A stretch of DNA of 64,000 nucleotides from JBCCGI01 sp039029355 (GCA_039029355.1 JBCCGI010000031.1:1-64000); one strand, 5' to 3'. Positions 17,501 through 25,963 are shown, counted from the stretch's first letter. Made by a program: numbers and translations. The notes: generated from the letters alone by a model not told the origin.

Positions 17501-18039
17501 TGAAGCTCGTGCTGGAACAGCTCGCCGCCCACCCGGGCGTGCGGCTCGTCGCGCTGGTCATGGAGGACGGTGTGCCCGTGCACGTGTACGGCAACGGTCC
17601 TTCGAGCGACGGCGTCGGCGAAGACGAGGGGGAGCGCACGGCGAGCGTCGACCTCTCGCGGGAATCGAACGCCCTGGCTGCGCTCTCGGCCGGCTGGGTG
17701 CACGAGGTGATGGGCGCGATCGGCCCGCTCTCCTGGGAGCAGCCGGCCCGCATGGCCCTTCGCTGCGCGCGAGGCACGCTGGTGCTTCGCCGCGCTCACA
17801 ACGCTTGGCTGCTGGTCCTTCTGGCCGGCGGCCTCCGAACCGAGGACGTGCTCCTCGCAATGGATGGAACGGCCGCCCGTGTGGAGCGCCTGGTGCGCGG
17901 CATGAGCGGATCGAAAGGAATTGGAAGAGCTCCCGAGCCGCCGGCGGTCCTACCTGGAGTGCCCGAAGCGGATCAACAACCGAGCGCGGCGGAGCCGACG
18001 CTCTTCAACGCCGACCAGGAATCCCCCGAGGGAAGGTGA
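17497..18039 (+). CDS. Roadblock/LC7-like protein
   Basis: A 180-residue protein. The first 135 residues follow the roadblock/LC7 plan: a helix (LVLEQLAAHPGVRLVAL), a strand pair reading out 'self' information (VMEDGVPVHVYG), a central helix (ALAALSAGWVHEVMGAI), further strands (MALRCARGTLVLRR, AWLLVLLAGG) and a last helix (RVERLVRGM). A disordered Pro/Glu tail follows. Proteins of this fold act as regulators or GAPs for MglA-type GTPases. It is coupled to its upstream neighbour by ATGA. The Shine-Dalgarno sequence (ggaagg) of the GTPase gene lies within its last codons. Confidence 0.65.
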   Translation: MMKLVLEQLAAHPGVRLVALVMEDGVPVHVYGNGPSSDGVGEDEGERTASVDLSRESNALAALSAGWVHEVMGAIGPLSWEQPARMALRCARGTLVLRRAHNAWLLVLLAGGLRTEDVLLAMDGTAARVERLVRGMSGSKGIGRAPEPPAVLPGVPEADQQPSAAEPTLFNADQESPEGR

Positions 18040-18040
18040 C

Positions 18041-19120
18041 ATGGTCCAGATCAACTTTGCCCAAAAGACGGTCAACGCAAAGATCGTCTACTACGGCCCG
18101 GGTATGTCCGGGAAGACGACCAACCTGGAGGTCGTCCACCAGCGAGCTCCCCAGCAGAACCGCGGCGAGCTGACGAGCATCAGCACGGATGGAGATCGGA
18201 CGCTGTTCTTCGACTTCATGCCGCTGGATCTCGGGACGGTCGCCGGGATGCGCACCGCGTTCCAGATCTACACGGTCCCCGGACAGGTGTACTACAACTC
18301 GACGCGGAAGCTCGTGCTTCAGGGCGTCGACGGCGTGGTCTTCGTCGCGGACTCCTCGGCGTCGATGCTCGAGCAGAACCTCGAGTCGCTGCGCAACCTG
18401 GAGGAGAACCTGGCGGAGTACGGGAAGGGCCTGGCCTCGCTCCCGCACATCGTCCAGTACAACAAGCGCGACCTCCCGGACGCGATGCCCGTCGCCGAGT
18501 TGGATAAGCATCTCAACGCGCACGGCGCGCAGACCTTCGAGGCGGTCGCCAACTCCGGGCAGGGCGTCTTCCCGACGCTCAAGGCGCTCGCGGCGGCGGT
18601 CCTGAAGAACATCATGCAGGAGAGCCAAGGTCGTCCGGGCGCGAAGCCGGGCGAAGGCGCTCCGGCGGCCGCGCCCCAGGCGCAGCCCCAGCAGATGCAG
18701 CAGCCCGCGCAGCCGATGCAGCAGCAGGTGCCGCAGCAGCCGCAGCCCGCGCCCGCGGCTCCGATGCCGGCCCAGCAGGGCGGGCACAACCCCTACGGCC
18801 AGCAGCAGCAGATCGCCGCGCAGCACGCGCAGCAGCAGCCGGCCGGGGGTGCCCAGCCGATGCAGGTCCAGCAGCAGGTCGCGGCGCAGCCGCAGCAGCA
18901 GGTGCAAAGCCCCGCGAGCGTCATGCAGACCCAGGCCGCGCCCAGGCCCGCCAAGGCGCGTCCGGCGCAGCGCGCCAAGCCCACCGGGGCCAAGGCTCAA
19001 CGCCGCGAGAAGGAGTTGTCCGTACCCGCCCGCAAGAGCGGAGCGATGACCGCCGCATTCGTGTTGGTTGCGGCTGGCGTCGGTGCCGTGATCGCGTGGG
19101 CCCTACTCGGCGGTCTCTAG
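18041..19120 (+). CDS. mglA: MglA-type small GTPase with Gln/Pro-rich linker and C-terminal membrane anchor
   Basis: A 359-residue protein whose first 195 residues are a full MglA GTPase. It has the P-loop GPGMSGKTTN (19-28), the switch/G3 region YTVPGQVYYNSTRK (about 77-90) and the G4 motif YNKRDLP (about 140). Classical MglA is about 195 residues and soluble. Here about 135 extra residues follow, rich in Gln, Pro and Ala, then a basic stretch (about 308-332) and a hydrophobic tail, AAFVLVAAGVGAVIAWALLGG. The protein is thus predicted to be tail-anchored with the GTPase in the cytoplasm. A strong ribosome site sits in the end of the roadblock gene before it, and another roadblock gene follows 10 nt after its stop. 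Confidence 0.92.
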   Translation: MVQINFAQKTVNAKIVYYGPGMSGKTTNLEVVHQRAPQQNRGELTSISTDGDRTLFFDFMPLDLGTVAGMRTAFQIYTVPGQVYYNSTRKLVLQGVDGVVFVADSSASMLEQNLESLRNLEENLAEYGKGLASLPHIVQYNKRDLPDAMPVAELDKHLNAHGAQTFEAVANSGQGVFPTLKALAAAVLKNIMQESQGRPGAKPGEGAPAAAPQAQPQQMQQPAQPMQQQVPQQPQPAPAAPMPAQQGGHNPYGQQQQIAAQHAQQQPAGGAQPMQVQQQVAAQPQQQVQSPASVMQTQAAPRPAKARPAQRAKPTGAKAQRREKELSVPARKSGAMTAAFVLVAAGVGAVIAWALLGGL

Positions 19121-19130
19121 GAGGTCCCCC

Positions 19131-19631
19131 ATGAACCGCGACGAAAAACTGCGTTCCAGTCGGCTGGTCTTCTACCAGAACGACATCGAGCGCCTCGACG
19201 GTGAGCTCGACACGTTCCTCGAGCTCTCCAAGGCCCGCTGTGTCATGCTCGTGGACAAGGAGGGTCACCTCGTGACCCGCCGTGGCGAGGCGATGTCGGC
19301 CGCGATGGAGTCCATCTCCGCGCTGATCGCCGGCTCGTTCGCAGCCACCAAGGAGATGGCGCGCCTGCTGGGCGAGACCGAGTTCTCGATCCTGTTCCAT
19401 CAGGGCGAGCGCGACTCGATCCAGCTCCAGCTGATCGGCGAGCGTACGCTGCTGGCCGTCCTGTTTGACGGCCGCACCAACCTCGGCCTCGTGCGCTTCT
19501 ACGCGCAGGAGAGCGCCGAGCGCATCACGAAGCTGTTCGAGGAGATCTCGGGCGAGGAGCGCGAAGGCGAGGTCACCCTCGACGCGAACTTCGGCTCCAG
19601 CGCCGAGGACGCGCTCGACCAGCTGTTCTAG
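19131..19631 (+). CDS. Roadblock/LC7 domain protein (MglB-like)
   Basis: A 166-residue protein. Residues 25-125 form a clear roadblock/LC7 domain: helix LDGELDTFLELSKARC, strands VMLVDKEGHLVTRRG, helix SAAMESISALIAGSFAATKEMA, strands FSILFHQGERDSIQLQLIG and LLAVLFDGRTNLGLVRFY, then a closing helix. This matches MglB-type regulators that stimulate GTP hydrolysis by MglA (established for Myxococcus). An aggaggt ribosome site precedes the ATG. It is the last gene of the operon that starts at 15351, and its 3' end overlaps by 4 nt the convergent hydrolase gene. Confidence 0.85.
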   Translation: MNRDEKLRSSRLVFYQNDIERLDGELDTFLELSKARCVMLVDKEGHLVTRRGEAMSAAMESISALIAGSFAATKEMARLLGETEFSILFHQGERDSIQLQLIGERTLLAVLFDGRTNLGLVRFYAQESAERITKLFEEISGEEREGEVTLDANFGSSAEDALDQLF

Positions 19632-20590
19632 CGCTCCGCCCCCGGCTCATCGGAGGCATCCAGCCCCCGTACGGCGTCCAGGAGATCGAGCACGATCTCC
19701 GCGCACCGTGCGGGGGCTTCGTTTTGGGGGCAGTGCCCGATGCCGGGCAGCTCGGAGTACGCGCCGTGGGGGAGCTCGGCCGCAAGGTGGACCAGCTCGG
19801 AGCGCGAGATCACCCGATCGAGCTCGCCGCGCACGACGTGCACCGGTGTGGAAACCTGGTCGGTGTGCTCTAGCAACTCGAGCACGCCCCTGCGCTTTCC
19901 ACGTAGAGTCCACAGCAGGTCGAGCGCGACCGTCTCGAGATCGCGCCACGACCCGGGCCGCACGAAGGCGTCGATGATGGACTCGCGCCACGCCCGCGAG
20001 GGGCGAAAGCCCGGGTGCACCATCATCTGGATCACCGTGCGCGTGATCATGCCGGCCGCCGCGCGTCGCGCGCGCGTGGGGAGGCGCGCCATCAGGTCCT
20101 CCGACCAGCGGTAGACCGGCGCGCGCAGCAGGCGCACGAACATCGGCGTGCGCGTCGCGGGCGTGGCGGGGGAGAGCAGTGCGGCGCCATCGATGCAGCG
20201 CCGCGTCGCGCGGCGGTCGCGGATCATCGCTCCGAGCCCGATCGCACCGCCCAGAGAATTCCCAGCGAGAAGAAGTGCGTCGTCGCGTTCGCGCGCGAGC
20301 TCGCGCGCAAACGCGTGCACCACATCGACCGCGCGCAGCGAGTACTCCGGACCGAACGCAGCGGGCATCGGCGAGCGTCCGAAGCCCGGCAGGTCGAGCG
20401 CGACCACGCGCGCGCCGCGCGGCTCGAGGATCGTCCTAAGTGACTGCCACGTATGCAGGTTATCTCCGAACCCGTGAAGGCAGAGCAGGGTCCACTCGCC
20501 GTCGCCGGTGTCCTCGACGACGACGTCGGTCGCGAGCTCTTGCGCTTCGTTCGGAAGCGACAAACGGACGGTCTTCAGAAGCTCCGCCAC
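19628..20590 (-). CDS. Alpha/beta hydrolase
   Basis: A protein of about 320 residues with the alpha/beta-hydrolase fold. The oxyanion region is LCLHGFGDN near residue 36, and the nucleophile elbow GNSLGG lies near 105. The likely acid is Asp in GELDRVI near 253, and the likely base is His in GIGHCPQNEAP near 282. The substrate is unknown; neighbours do not help. The start is uncertain: the open frame reaches a TTG at 20710, but codons upstream of 20590 are A/T-ended (aaa aac ttt), unlike this genome's coding sequence. I therefore chose the GTG at 20590. The gene is convergent with, and overlaps by 4 nt, the roadblock gene. Confidence 0.8.
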   Translation of the reverse strand: MAELLKTVRLSLPNEAQELATDVVVEDTGDGEWTLLCLHGFGDNLHTWQSLRTILEPRGARVVALDLPGFGRSPMPAAFGPEYSLRAVDVVHAFARELARERDDALLLAGNSLGGAIGLGAMIRDRRATRRCIDGAALLSPATPATRTPMFVRLLRAPVYRWSEDLMARLPTRARRAAAGMITRTVIQMMVHPGFRPSRAWRESIIDAFVRPGSWRDLETVALDLLWTLRGKRRGVLELLEHTDQVSTPVHVVRGELDRVISRSELVHLAAELPHGAYSELPGIGHCPQNEAPARCAEIVLDLLDAVRGLDASDEPGAER

Positions 20591-20755
20591 GACGTTCGGC
20601 GCTCCTTCTCTTGACCGTTTTGTGCGGAAAACGCGGGCAAAGTTTTTGAGTTGGGTGGAAAGCCGAAGCGAGACGCTGCCGATGGAGCCCTTGATGTCGT
20701 GGTGGAGCAACCCACCGGTGCTTCATTCTGACTACCGCCAAGGAGTACTCTCTAA

Positions 20756-20980
20756 ATGGCTAAGAGAAAAGCTACGAAGAAGACGGCCACGAAGAAGGCC
20801 ACCAAACGCAAGGCCACGAAACGCAAGGCCACCAAGCGCAAGGCCACCAAGAAGACGGCCAAGCGCAAGACGGCTAAGAAGGCCACCAAGAAGAAGGCCA
20901 AGAAAAAGGCCACCAAGAAGAAGGCCACCAAGCGCAAGGCCACCAAGAAGAAGTCCACGACGCGCCGCAAGAAGGCCTAG
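20756..20980 (+). CDS. Histone H1-like lysine-rich repeat protein
   Basis: A 74-residue protein made almost only of Lys, Ala, Thr and Arg in tandem KATK[RK]-type units (KRKATKRKATKRKATKK). The DNA shows the same short repeats (aaggccaccaag). Such eukaryotic-H1-tail-like proteins bind DNA non-specifically and compact the nucleoid in several bacteria. AAGGAG at 20740-20745 is a good ribosome site. The HU gene follows 15 nt after its stop, so both nucleoid proteins are probably made from one transcript. The repeat DNA makes copy-number change by slippage likely. Confidence 0.85.
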   Translation: MAKRKATKKTATKKATKRKATKRKATKRKATKKTAKRKTAKKATKKKAKKKATKKKATKRKATKKKSTTRRKKA

Positions 20981-20995
20981 GGCCACGGTTCGATC

Positions 20996-21265
20996 GTGAA
21001 CAAGAGCCAACTGATCGCGCATGTCGGCGAGTCGCTGCGGACCTCACGGTCTGGCGCCGCCCGCGTCGTAGATGCAGTCTTGGCTGGAATCCAGCAGGGA
21101 CTCCGCGAGGACCGCTCGGTGACCATCACCGGCTTCGGGACCTTCGAGGTCAAGGAGCGCAAGGCCCGCGTCGGACGCAACCCACACACCGGAGAACCGA
21201 TTGCGATCGCCCCGGGGCGTCGCGTCGGCTTCCGCGTGGGCAAGGCGCTGCGCCAATCGGTGTAG
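20996..21265 (+). CDS. hup: HU-family DNA-binding protein
   Basis: An 89-residue HU/IHF-family protein of standard length. It shows the dimerisation helices (NKSQLIAHVGESL, ARVVDAVLAGI), the ITGFGTFEVKERKAR strand, and the DNA-bending arm GRNPHTGEPIAIAPGRRVGFRVGKAL with the conserved Pro that intercalates DNA. The start is a GTG. It lies 15 nt after the H1-like gene and ahead of a strong terminator, forming a two-gene chromatin operon. HU as opposed to IHF is inferred from the arm sequence and solitary context. Confidence 0.95.
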   Translation: MNKSQLIAHVGESLRTSRSGAARVVDAVLAGIQQGLREDRSVTITGFGTFEVKERKARVGRNPHTGEPIAIAPGRRVGFRVGKALRQSV

Positions 21266-21320
21266 CCCCGCGTCCGGGTCCGGACGCTTCGGCGCCCCGG
21301 ACAGCCCTCGGACTTCGAAC

Positions 21321-21359
21321 AAGGCCGGTCCTCCTCGTGAGGGCCGGCCTTTCTGCTTT
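21321..21359 (+). terminator. Intrinsic terminator of the H1-like/HU operon
   Basis: A stem of about 12 bp (aaggccggtcct / agggccggcctt, one G-U pair) has a 7-nt loop and is followed by tctgcttt. It lies between the HU gene and the convergent metG stop. Confidence 0.75.
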
Positions 21360-21379
21360 GGGTCCCCTCGGCGTGGGAG

Positions 21380-23089
21380 CTAGCGGGCGGCGCGCTCCGA
21401 GAGCGCCTGGATCTCGGCCTGCACCGCGTCGTCCTCCAGCTTGGTGAAGGGCGGCGTGACCTCGCCCAGCGGCGTGCCGGCGGACGCCGTGCGCCAGCTG
21501 CCCGCGGCGGGGACGCCCGGCCAGCCGCACTCCGCGACGGCGCCCTCGCGGCCCAGCATCTCCCAGAGCCTCTGGGCCCGCCCCGGCAGGAAGGGGGCCA
21601 TCCAGCGCGCGATCCAACCGATGTACTCGGCCGCGGTGTTGAGCACGCTGGCGGCCCGCTCGGGCTCGGTCTTGCGCAGCGCCCAGGGGGCCAGGCGGTC
21701 GATGAACACGTTGGCGACCGCCGCGTTGGCGATCAGCTCCTCCGACGCGCGGCGGAAGCGGTACGCGCGCACCGATGCGCCGGGATCGACGATCGCCCCG
21801 CACTCGGTCAGAAGCACGCGGTCGAGCTCCTCGACGTGCTCGCCCGTGAGCGGCGGGATACGGCCGTCCCAGTGCTTGCCGACGAAGCGCAGCACGCGCG
21901 TGACGAGGTTGCCGATCGTGTCCGCGAGCGACGAGTTGACGCAGCGCTGGAACTCATCCCAGCGCCACTCCGAGTCGGCGGTCTCCGGCATCGACGAGAT
22001 CAGGTAGAAGCGCGCGGCCTCGGCGTCGTAGTTCGTGAAGAACTCATCGAGCGGGATGGTCCAGTTGTCGCTCGTGTTGAACTTCCTGCCCTGCAGGTTG
22101 TAGAACTCGTTGGCCGGCACCGCGGCCGGCAGCACGTACTCCTGCTTCGCTCCGTGGAGCATCGACGGGAAGATCACGCAGTGGAAGGGGATGTTGTCCT
22201 TCCCGATGAAGTGCACCAGCCGCGTCTCCGGGTCGCGCCACAGCTCCTTCCAGAGCTCCGGCGTGCCGCGCTGCTCCGCCCACTCGCGGGTGAAGCTGAT
22301 GTAGCCGATCGGCGCGTCGAACCAGACGTAGAGGACCTTGCCCTCCTCGTCGCCGGCGACGTCGGCCGGCACCGGCACGCCCCACTTCATGTCGCGCGTG
22401 ATCGGCCGCGGCTGCAGGTCCTTCAGCTGGCCCTCGACGAACGCCTGCACGTTTGGCTTCCAGTCGCCGTCCCGGAACCACGCGCCGATGTGCTCGTCAC
22501 GCAGCTTGGGCAGGTCGAGGTACCAGTGGGTCGTCGAGCGCTTCTCCGGCGGCTCGCCGCAGATGCGGCACGACGGCGAGATCAGCTGGAGCGCCTCGAG
22601 CCACGTCCCGCAGTTCGGGCACTCGTCGCCGCGCGCCTTGTCGTGGCCGCAGACGTAGCACGTGCCGACGATGAAGCGGTCGGCCAGGAAGCGGTCGCAG
22701 CTCAGGCAGTAGAGCTGCTCGTCCGCGCGCTTGATCAGGTAGCCCCCCGCGTCGAGGCGGCGGAACATCTCCTGGGAGAGCTCGGCGTGGTGCGGCGAGA
22801 TGCTGGTCCCCGACCACACGTCGAACTCGATGCCGAGCCGGTCGAACAGCGACTTCATGTCGTCGCGCCAGCGCGCGACGTAGTCCGAGCACTCTTCGCC
22901 CGCCGCCTCGGCGCCGATCGTGATCGAGGTGCCGTGCTCGTCCGCACCACACACGAAGACCACCTCCTCGCCCATCATGCGCAGCGTCCGCACGTAGACG
23001 TCGGCCGGCAGGTAGGCGCCGACGACGTGCCCGAAGTGGATCGGGCCGTTCGCGTAGGGCAGCGCGCTCGTGACGAGGTGGCGGGTCAT
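21380..23089 (-). CDS. metG: Methionyl-tRNA synthetase
   Basis: A 569-residue class I synthetase. The HIGH box appears as HFGH at residues 18-21. The connective-peptide zinc site has four CxxC knuckles (CLSC, CYVC, CPNC, CRIC, residues about 127-175), so two zinc ions are expected. The KMSKS box is a variant, KFNTS, near residue 335, followed by an anticodon-binding helical domain (FIDRLAPWALRK). The dimerising C-terminal tRNA-binding domain of longer MetRS enzymes is absent. The ATG at 23089 was chosen because the family begins about three residues before the LVTSALPYANGP strand. It probably does not share a transcript with the H1-like/HU pair, which faces it. Confidence 0.95.
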   Translation of the reverse strand: MTRHLVTSALPYANGPIHFGHVVGAYLPADVYVRTLRMMGEEVVFVCGADEHGTSITIGAEAAGEECSDYVARWRDDMKSLFDRLGIEFDVWSGTSISPHHAELSQEMFRRLDAGGYLIKRADEQLYCLSCDRFLADRFIVGTCYVCGHDKARGDECPNCGTWLEALQLISPSCRICGEPPEKRSTTHWYLDLPKLRDEHIGAWFRDGDWKPNVQAFVEGQLKDLQPRPITRDMKWGVPVPADVAGDEEGKVLYVWFDAPIGYISFTREWAEQRGTPELWKELWRDPETRLVHFIGKDNIPFHCVIFPSMLHGAKQEYVLPAAVPANEFYNLQGRKFNTSDNWTIPLDEFFTNYDAEAARFYLISSMPETADSEWRWDEFQRCVNSSLADTIGNLVTRVLRFVGKHWDGRIPPLTGEHVEELDRVLLTECGAIVDPGASVRAYRFRRASEELIANAAVANVFIDRLAPWALRKTEPERAASVLNTAAEYIGWIARWMAPFLPGRAQRLWEMLGREGAVAECGWPGVPAAGSWRTASAGTPLGEVTPPFTKLEDDAVQAEIQALSERAAR

Positions 23090-23129
23090 TCGGAGCTCCG
23101 TATTTCCGGTGGAAAAGGGGGCGGAGATC

Positions 23130-24389
23130 CTACGGCACGCGTCGCTCCCCCTGAAGCTCGGGCTCGGCGGGCGGCCCGGTGCCCGGCCCATCCGTCGGTT
23201 CGGCCGCCGCGGCGCCCGCCGGCGGCGTCGGGCGCAGCGACGACTTGTCGAGCCGGCAGAGCAACCACAGCCCGCCGACCGAGGCCGCCGGCACCATCAG
23301 CACCGGCCCGGCGACCGGGATCGCGAGCAGCACCCCCGACACCACGCCGAAGCCGAGCATCGGGAGCAGGTTGCGCAGCAGGAACCGCAGCCGTTGCCGC
23401 AGGCGGATGCCGCGCCGCTCGAAGGGGATGTCCAGCAGCCCGACGGCCGTCGCGAAGCCGGTGACACCTGCGAACAGCACGTAGCCGATGCCGAACGGGA
23501 TGAAGTAGAGCGGCAGCGCCATCACCAGCAGCACGCCGGTGATCGCCGCGGCCTGCAGGCTGACCCAGGTCGCGCGGCCCTCCAGCGCGACCATCCAGCG
23601 CAGCCACGCGCCGTACTCGCGGTCGAGCAGCGACGCGGCGACGAACGCCAGCGGCGCGGCGACCAGACCGAGCCAGAACGGCACGCCGGGCGTGACGGCC
23701 GCGCCCAGGATCAGCGCGGCCGAGCCGACGCTCGCCTGCATCGTGCGCCGCCAGGTGCGCTCCTCGGGGATGTCGTTCGGCCGCTGCAGCCGACTGCGCG
23801 GGTCGGCGCCGAACCAGCCCTTCTCCAGCCGCCCGTGCACCTCGTCGAGGAACGGGCCGGCCAGCGCCTCGTAGAGCAACGAGAAGGCGTACCACGCCAC
23901 GAGCGAGCCCAGGAAGAAGTAGGCCAGCCACTTCAGCGGCTGCGCCGTCAGCATCTGGTAGCCCTGGTTGAGCACCCACTCGGCGGCGACGAGCGCGGCG
24001 GCGAGCACGCTTTGCAGCCAGTCCCAGCCGCCCAGGCCTTCGAGCCACTCGCGGCTGCCGTCGAGCGCGACCTCGCCCGGCAGCACGCTGTCCAGCAGCC
24101 GGTCGAACCAGCCAAACACGGTCCAGAGCGCCACCACCAGCACGGTCGAGGTCACGACCAGCGGCGGCAGCAGCCAGCGCTTCACGCGGCGCGTCGTCAG
24201 CAGGATCCAGAGCCCCATCGGCACCGCGAGCAGCCCGTCGACCAGCCCCCGGGCCGGCCCCCGCAGCGGCTGCGCCAGCGACTTCAGCTGCGACGAACCG
24301 CCGCAGTGGGGGCAGACCTCCTCCGGCGCGTGGTAGCCGCAGAGCGGGCACGGGGTGGTCCTTACGGGCGTCGGGGCGGGCTTCGGCAC
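23130..24389 (-). CDS. EI24/CysZ-like membrane protein with N-terminal zinc ribbon
   Basis: A 419-residue protein. Residues 14-30 form a small zinc ribbon (CPLCGYHAPEEVCPHCGG). A polytopic membrane domain of the EI24/CysZ family follows, with hydrophobic segments near residues 75-95, 130-150, 155-180, 225-255, 275-305, 310-330 and 350-385, and a Pro/Ala-rich tail. The family includes sulfate-permease-like CysZ, but transport is not shown here. The cytoplasmic ribbon is unusual for the family. The start is a GTG at 24389; no ATG fits before the ribbon. It lies 40 nt upstream of metG on the same strand, so the two may be co-transcribed. Confidence 0.75.
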   Translation of the reverse strand: MPKPAPTPVRTTPCPLCGYHAPEEVCPHCGGSSQLKSLAQPLRGPARGLVDGLLAVPMGLWILLTTRRVKRWLLPPLVVTSTVLVVALWTVFGWFDRLLDSVLPGEVALDGSREWLEGLGGWDWLQSVLAAALVAAEWVLNQGYQMLTAQPLKWLAYFFLGSLVAWYAFSLLYEALAGPFLDEVHGRLEKGWFGADPRSRLQRPNDIPEERTWRRTMQASVGSAALILGAAVTPGVPFWLGLVAAPLAFVAASLLDREYGAWLRWMVALEGRATWVSLQAAAITGVLLVMALPLYFIPFGIGYVLFAGVTGFATAVGLLDIPFERRGIRLRQRLRFLLRNLLPMLGFGVVSGVLLAIPVAGPVLMVPAASVGGLWLLCRLDKSSLRPTPPAGAAAAEPTDGPGTGPPAEPELQGERRVP

Positions 24390-24544
24390 TCGGTGTCTCG
24401 GGTCGGGGCCGCGCGAAAGACTCTGGCGAGACTGTGTGTCGGAACGGGCCCCGGGAGGGCTACAATGCCCGCTCTACGATCGGTGCGCGAAACGCTTTTC
24501 CGCCGATTCCAAAACGCCTCTCCCCAGCCTCGACCGACCTTCCG

Positions 24545-25717
24545 ATGGACGCCTTCCAAGAGCTCGACTACCTCAGCCTCGACGACAGCTATACCGAGGA
24601 GGAACGCATGGTGCGCGACACCGTGCGCGGGTGGGTCTCCGAGCGCTTCCTGCCCCTGGTGATGGAGCACTGGGAAGCGGGCACCTTCCCGACCGAGCTC
24701 ACGCCCGAGCTGGCCGAGCTGGGCGTCTTCGGCTCGAACCTGCCCGAGGAGTACGGCTGCGCCGGCCTCAACAACCGCGCCTACGGCCTGATCTGCCAGG
24801 AGCTGGAGCGCGGCGACTCGGGTCTGCGCTCGTTCGTCTCGGTGCAGGGCGCGCTGGTCATGTTCCCGATCTTCGCCTTCGGCAGCGAGGAGCAGAAGCG
24901 CCACTGGCTGCCGAAGCTCGCCTCGGGCCAGGCGATCGGCTGCTTCGGGCTGACCGAGCCGGACTTCGGCTCGAACCCCGGCGGCATGATCTCCACCTGC
25001 AAGCGCGACGGGACCGACTGGATCCTGAACGGCCGCAAGATGTGGATCACCAACGGCACGATCGCCGACGTCGGCGTCTTCTGGGCCAAGGACGAGGAGG
25101 GCCGCGTGCGCGGCTTCCTGGTCGAGAAGGGCATGCCCGGCTACACCGCGCCGGAGCAGAAGCACAAGTGGAGCCTGCGCTGCTCGGTGACCTCCGAGAT
25201 GGTCTGCGACGACGTGCGCGTGCCGGCCGACAGCGAGCTGCCGAACACCGCCGGCCTCAAGAGCCCGCTGACCTGCCTCACCCAGGCCCGCTACGGCATC
25301 GCCTGGGGCGGCGTCGGCGCGGCGCTCGCCTGCTTCGACGAGGCGCTCCAGTACTCCAAGGAGCGCATCGTGTTCGACAAGCCGCTCGCGAGCTTCCAGC
25401 TCGTGCAGAAGAAGCTGGCCGACTGCGCCACCGACATCACGCTGGGACAGATGATGAGCCTGCGCCTGGCCGAGCTGAAGGAGCGCGGCGAGCTGCAGCA
25501 CTTCCACGTCTCGATGGGCAAGCGCAACAACGTCGCGATGGCGCTCAACACCGGCCGCGTCCTGCGCGACGTGCTGGGGGCCAACGGCATCACGCTCGAA
25601 TACGGCGTGGGCCGGCACATGTGCAACCTCGAGACGGTCTACACCTACGAGGGCACGCACGACATCCACACCCTCGCGATCGCCGAGCGCCTCACCGGCA
25701 TCCCCGCGTACCGCTAG
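24545..25717 (+). CDS. gcdH: Acyl-CoA dehydrogenase, glutaryl-CoA dehydrogenase type
   Basis: A 390-residue FAD enzyme that co-linearly follows glutaryl-CoA dehydrogenases, which oxidise and decarboxylate glutaryl-CoA to crotonyl-CoA in lysine and tryptophan breakdown. Visible hallmarks are EEYGCAGLNNRAYGL, DSGLRSFVSVQ (whose Arg aligns with the GCDH residue that binds the substrate carboxylate), FGLTEPDFGSNPGG, ARYGIAWG, QKKLAD, and the catalytic Glu in YEGTHDIH near residue 370. The ATG at 24545 gives the normal family length; an upstream in-frame ATG at 24434 adds a non-conserved stretch. A 74-residue unknown gene follows in the same direction. Confidence 0.9.
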   Translation: MDAFQELDYLSLDDSYTEEERMVRDTVRGWVSERFLPLVMEHWEAGTFPTELTPELAELGVFGSNLPEEYGCAGLNNRAYGLICQELERGDSGLRSFVSVQGALVMFPIFAFGSEEQKRHWLPKLASGQAIGCFGLTEPDFGSNPGGMISTCKRDGTDWILNGRKMWITNGTIADVGVFWAKDEEGRVRGFLVEKGMPGYTAPEQKHKWSLRCSVTSEMVCDDVRVPADSELPNTAGLKSPLTCLTQARYGIAWGGVGAALACFDEALQYSKERIVFDKPLASFQLVQKKLADCATDITLGQMMSLRLAELKERGELQHFHVSMGKRNNVAMALNTGRVLRDVLGANGITLEYGVGRHMCNLETVYTYEGTHDIHTLAIAERLTGIPAYR

Positions 25718-25731
25718 CATCCCCAGGACCG

Positions 25732-25956
25732 ATGGCTCAGCATCCCTCCGGCAAGCGCTACCTCGTCAGCAACTTCGGCTTCGGCTTCGCGGTCCAGGAC
25801 ACCGGACACCGCTACGAGCAGGGGCTGAACCACAAGGGCGAGGAGATCCCGGATTCCTCGAACCCCAGGAACGCCCGCGTGCTGGAGGTCTTCCCGACCC
25901 GCGCCCAGGCCCAGGCCTACGCCGACGAGCTGAACGCCAAGGCCGAGTCGGCCTAG
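25732..25956 (+). CDS. Small conserved-looking hypothetical protein
   Basis: A 74-residue protein that I do not recognise. Codons are strongly G/C-ended throughout, like the surrounding genes, which supports real coding. It opens with a strand-rich segment (KRYLVSNFGFGFAVQDTG) and ends with an amphipathic helix (TRAQAQAYADELNAKAE). It is soluble and has no Cys. It starts 14 nt after gcdH, so probably shares its transcript. A hairpin with terminator features follows. Confidence 0.6.
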   Translation: MAQHPSGKRYLVSNFGFGFAVQDTGHRYEQGLNHKGEEIPDSSNPRNARVLEVFPTRAQAQAYADELNAKAESA

Positions 25957-25963
25957 CGCTCCC

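Noticed and set aside
20591..20710. N-terminal extension of the alpha/beta hydrolase to a TTG at 20710
   Set aside because: Codons there end in A/T, unlike all neighbours, and the stretch more likely holds divergent promoters.
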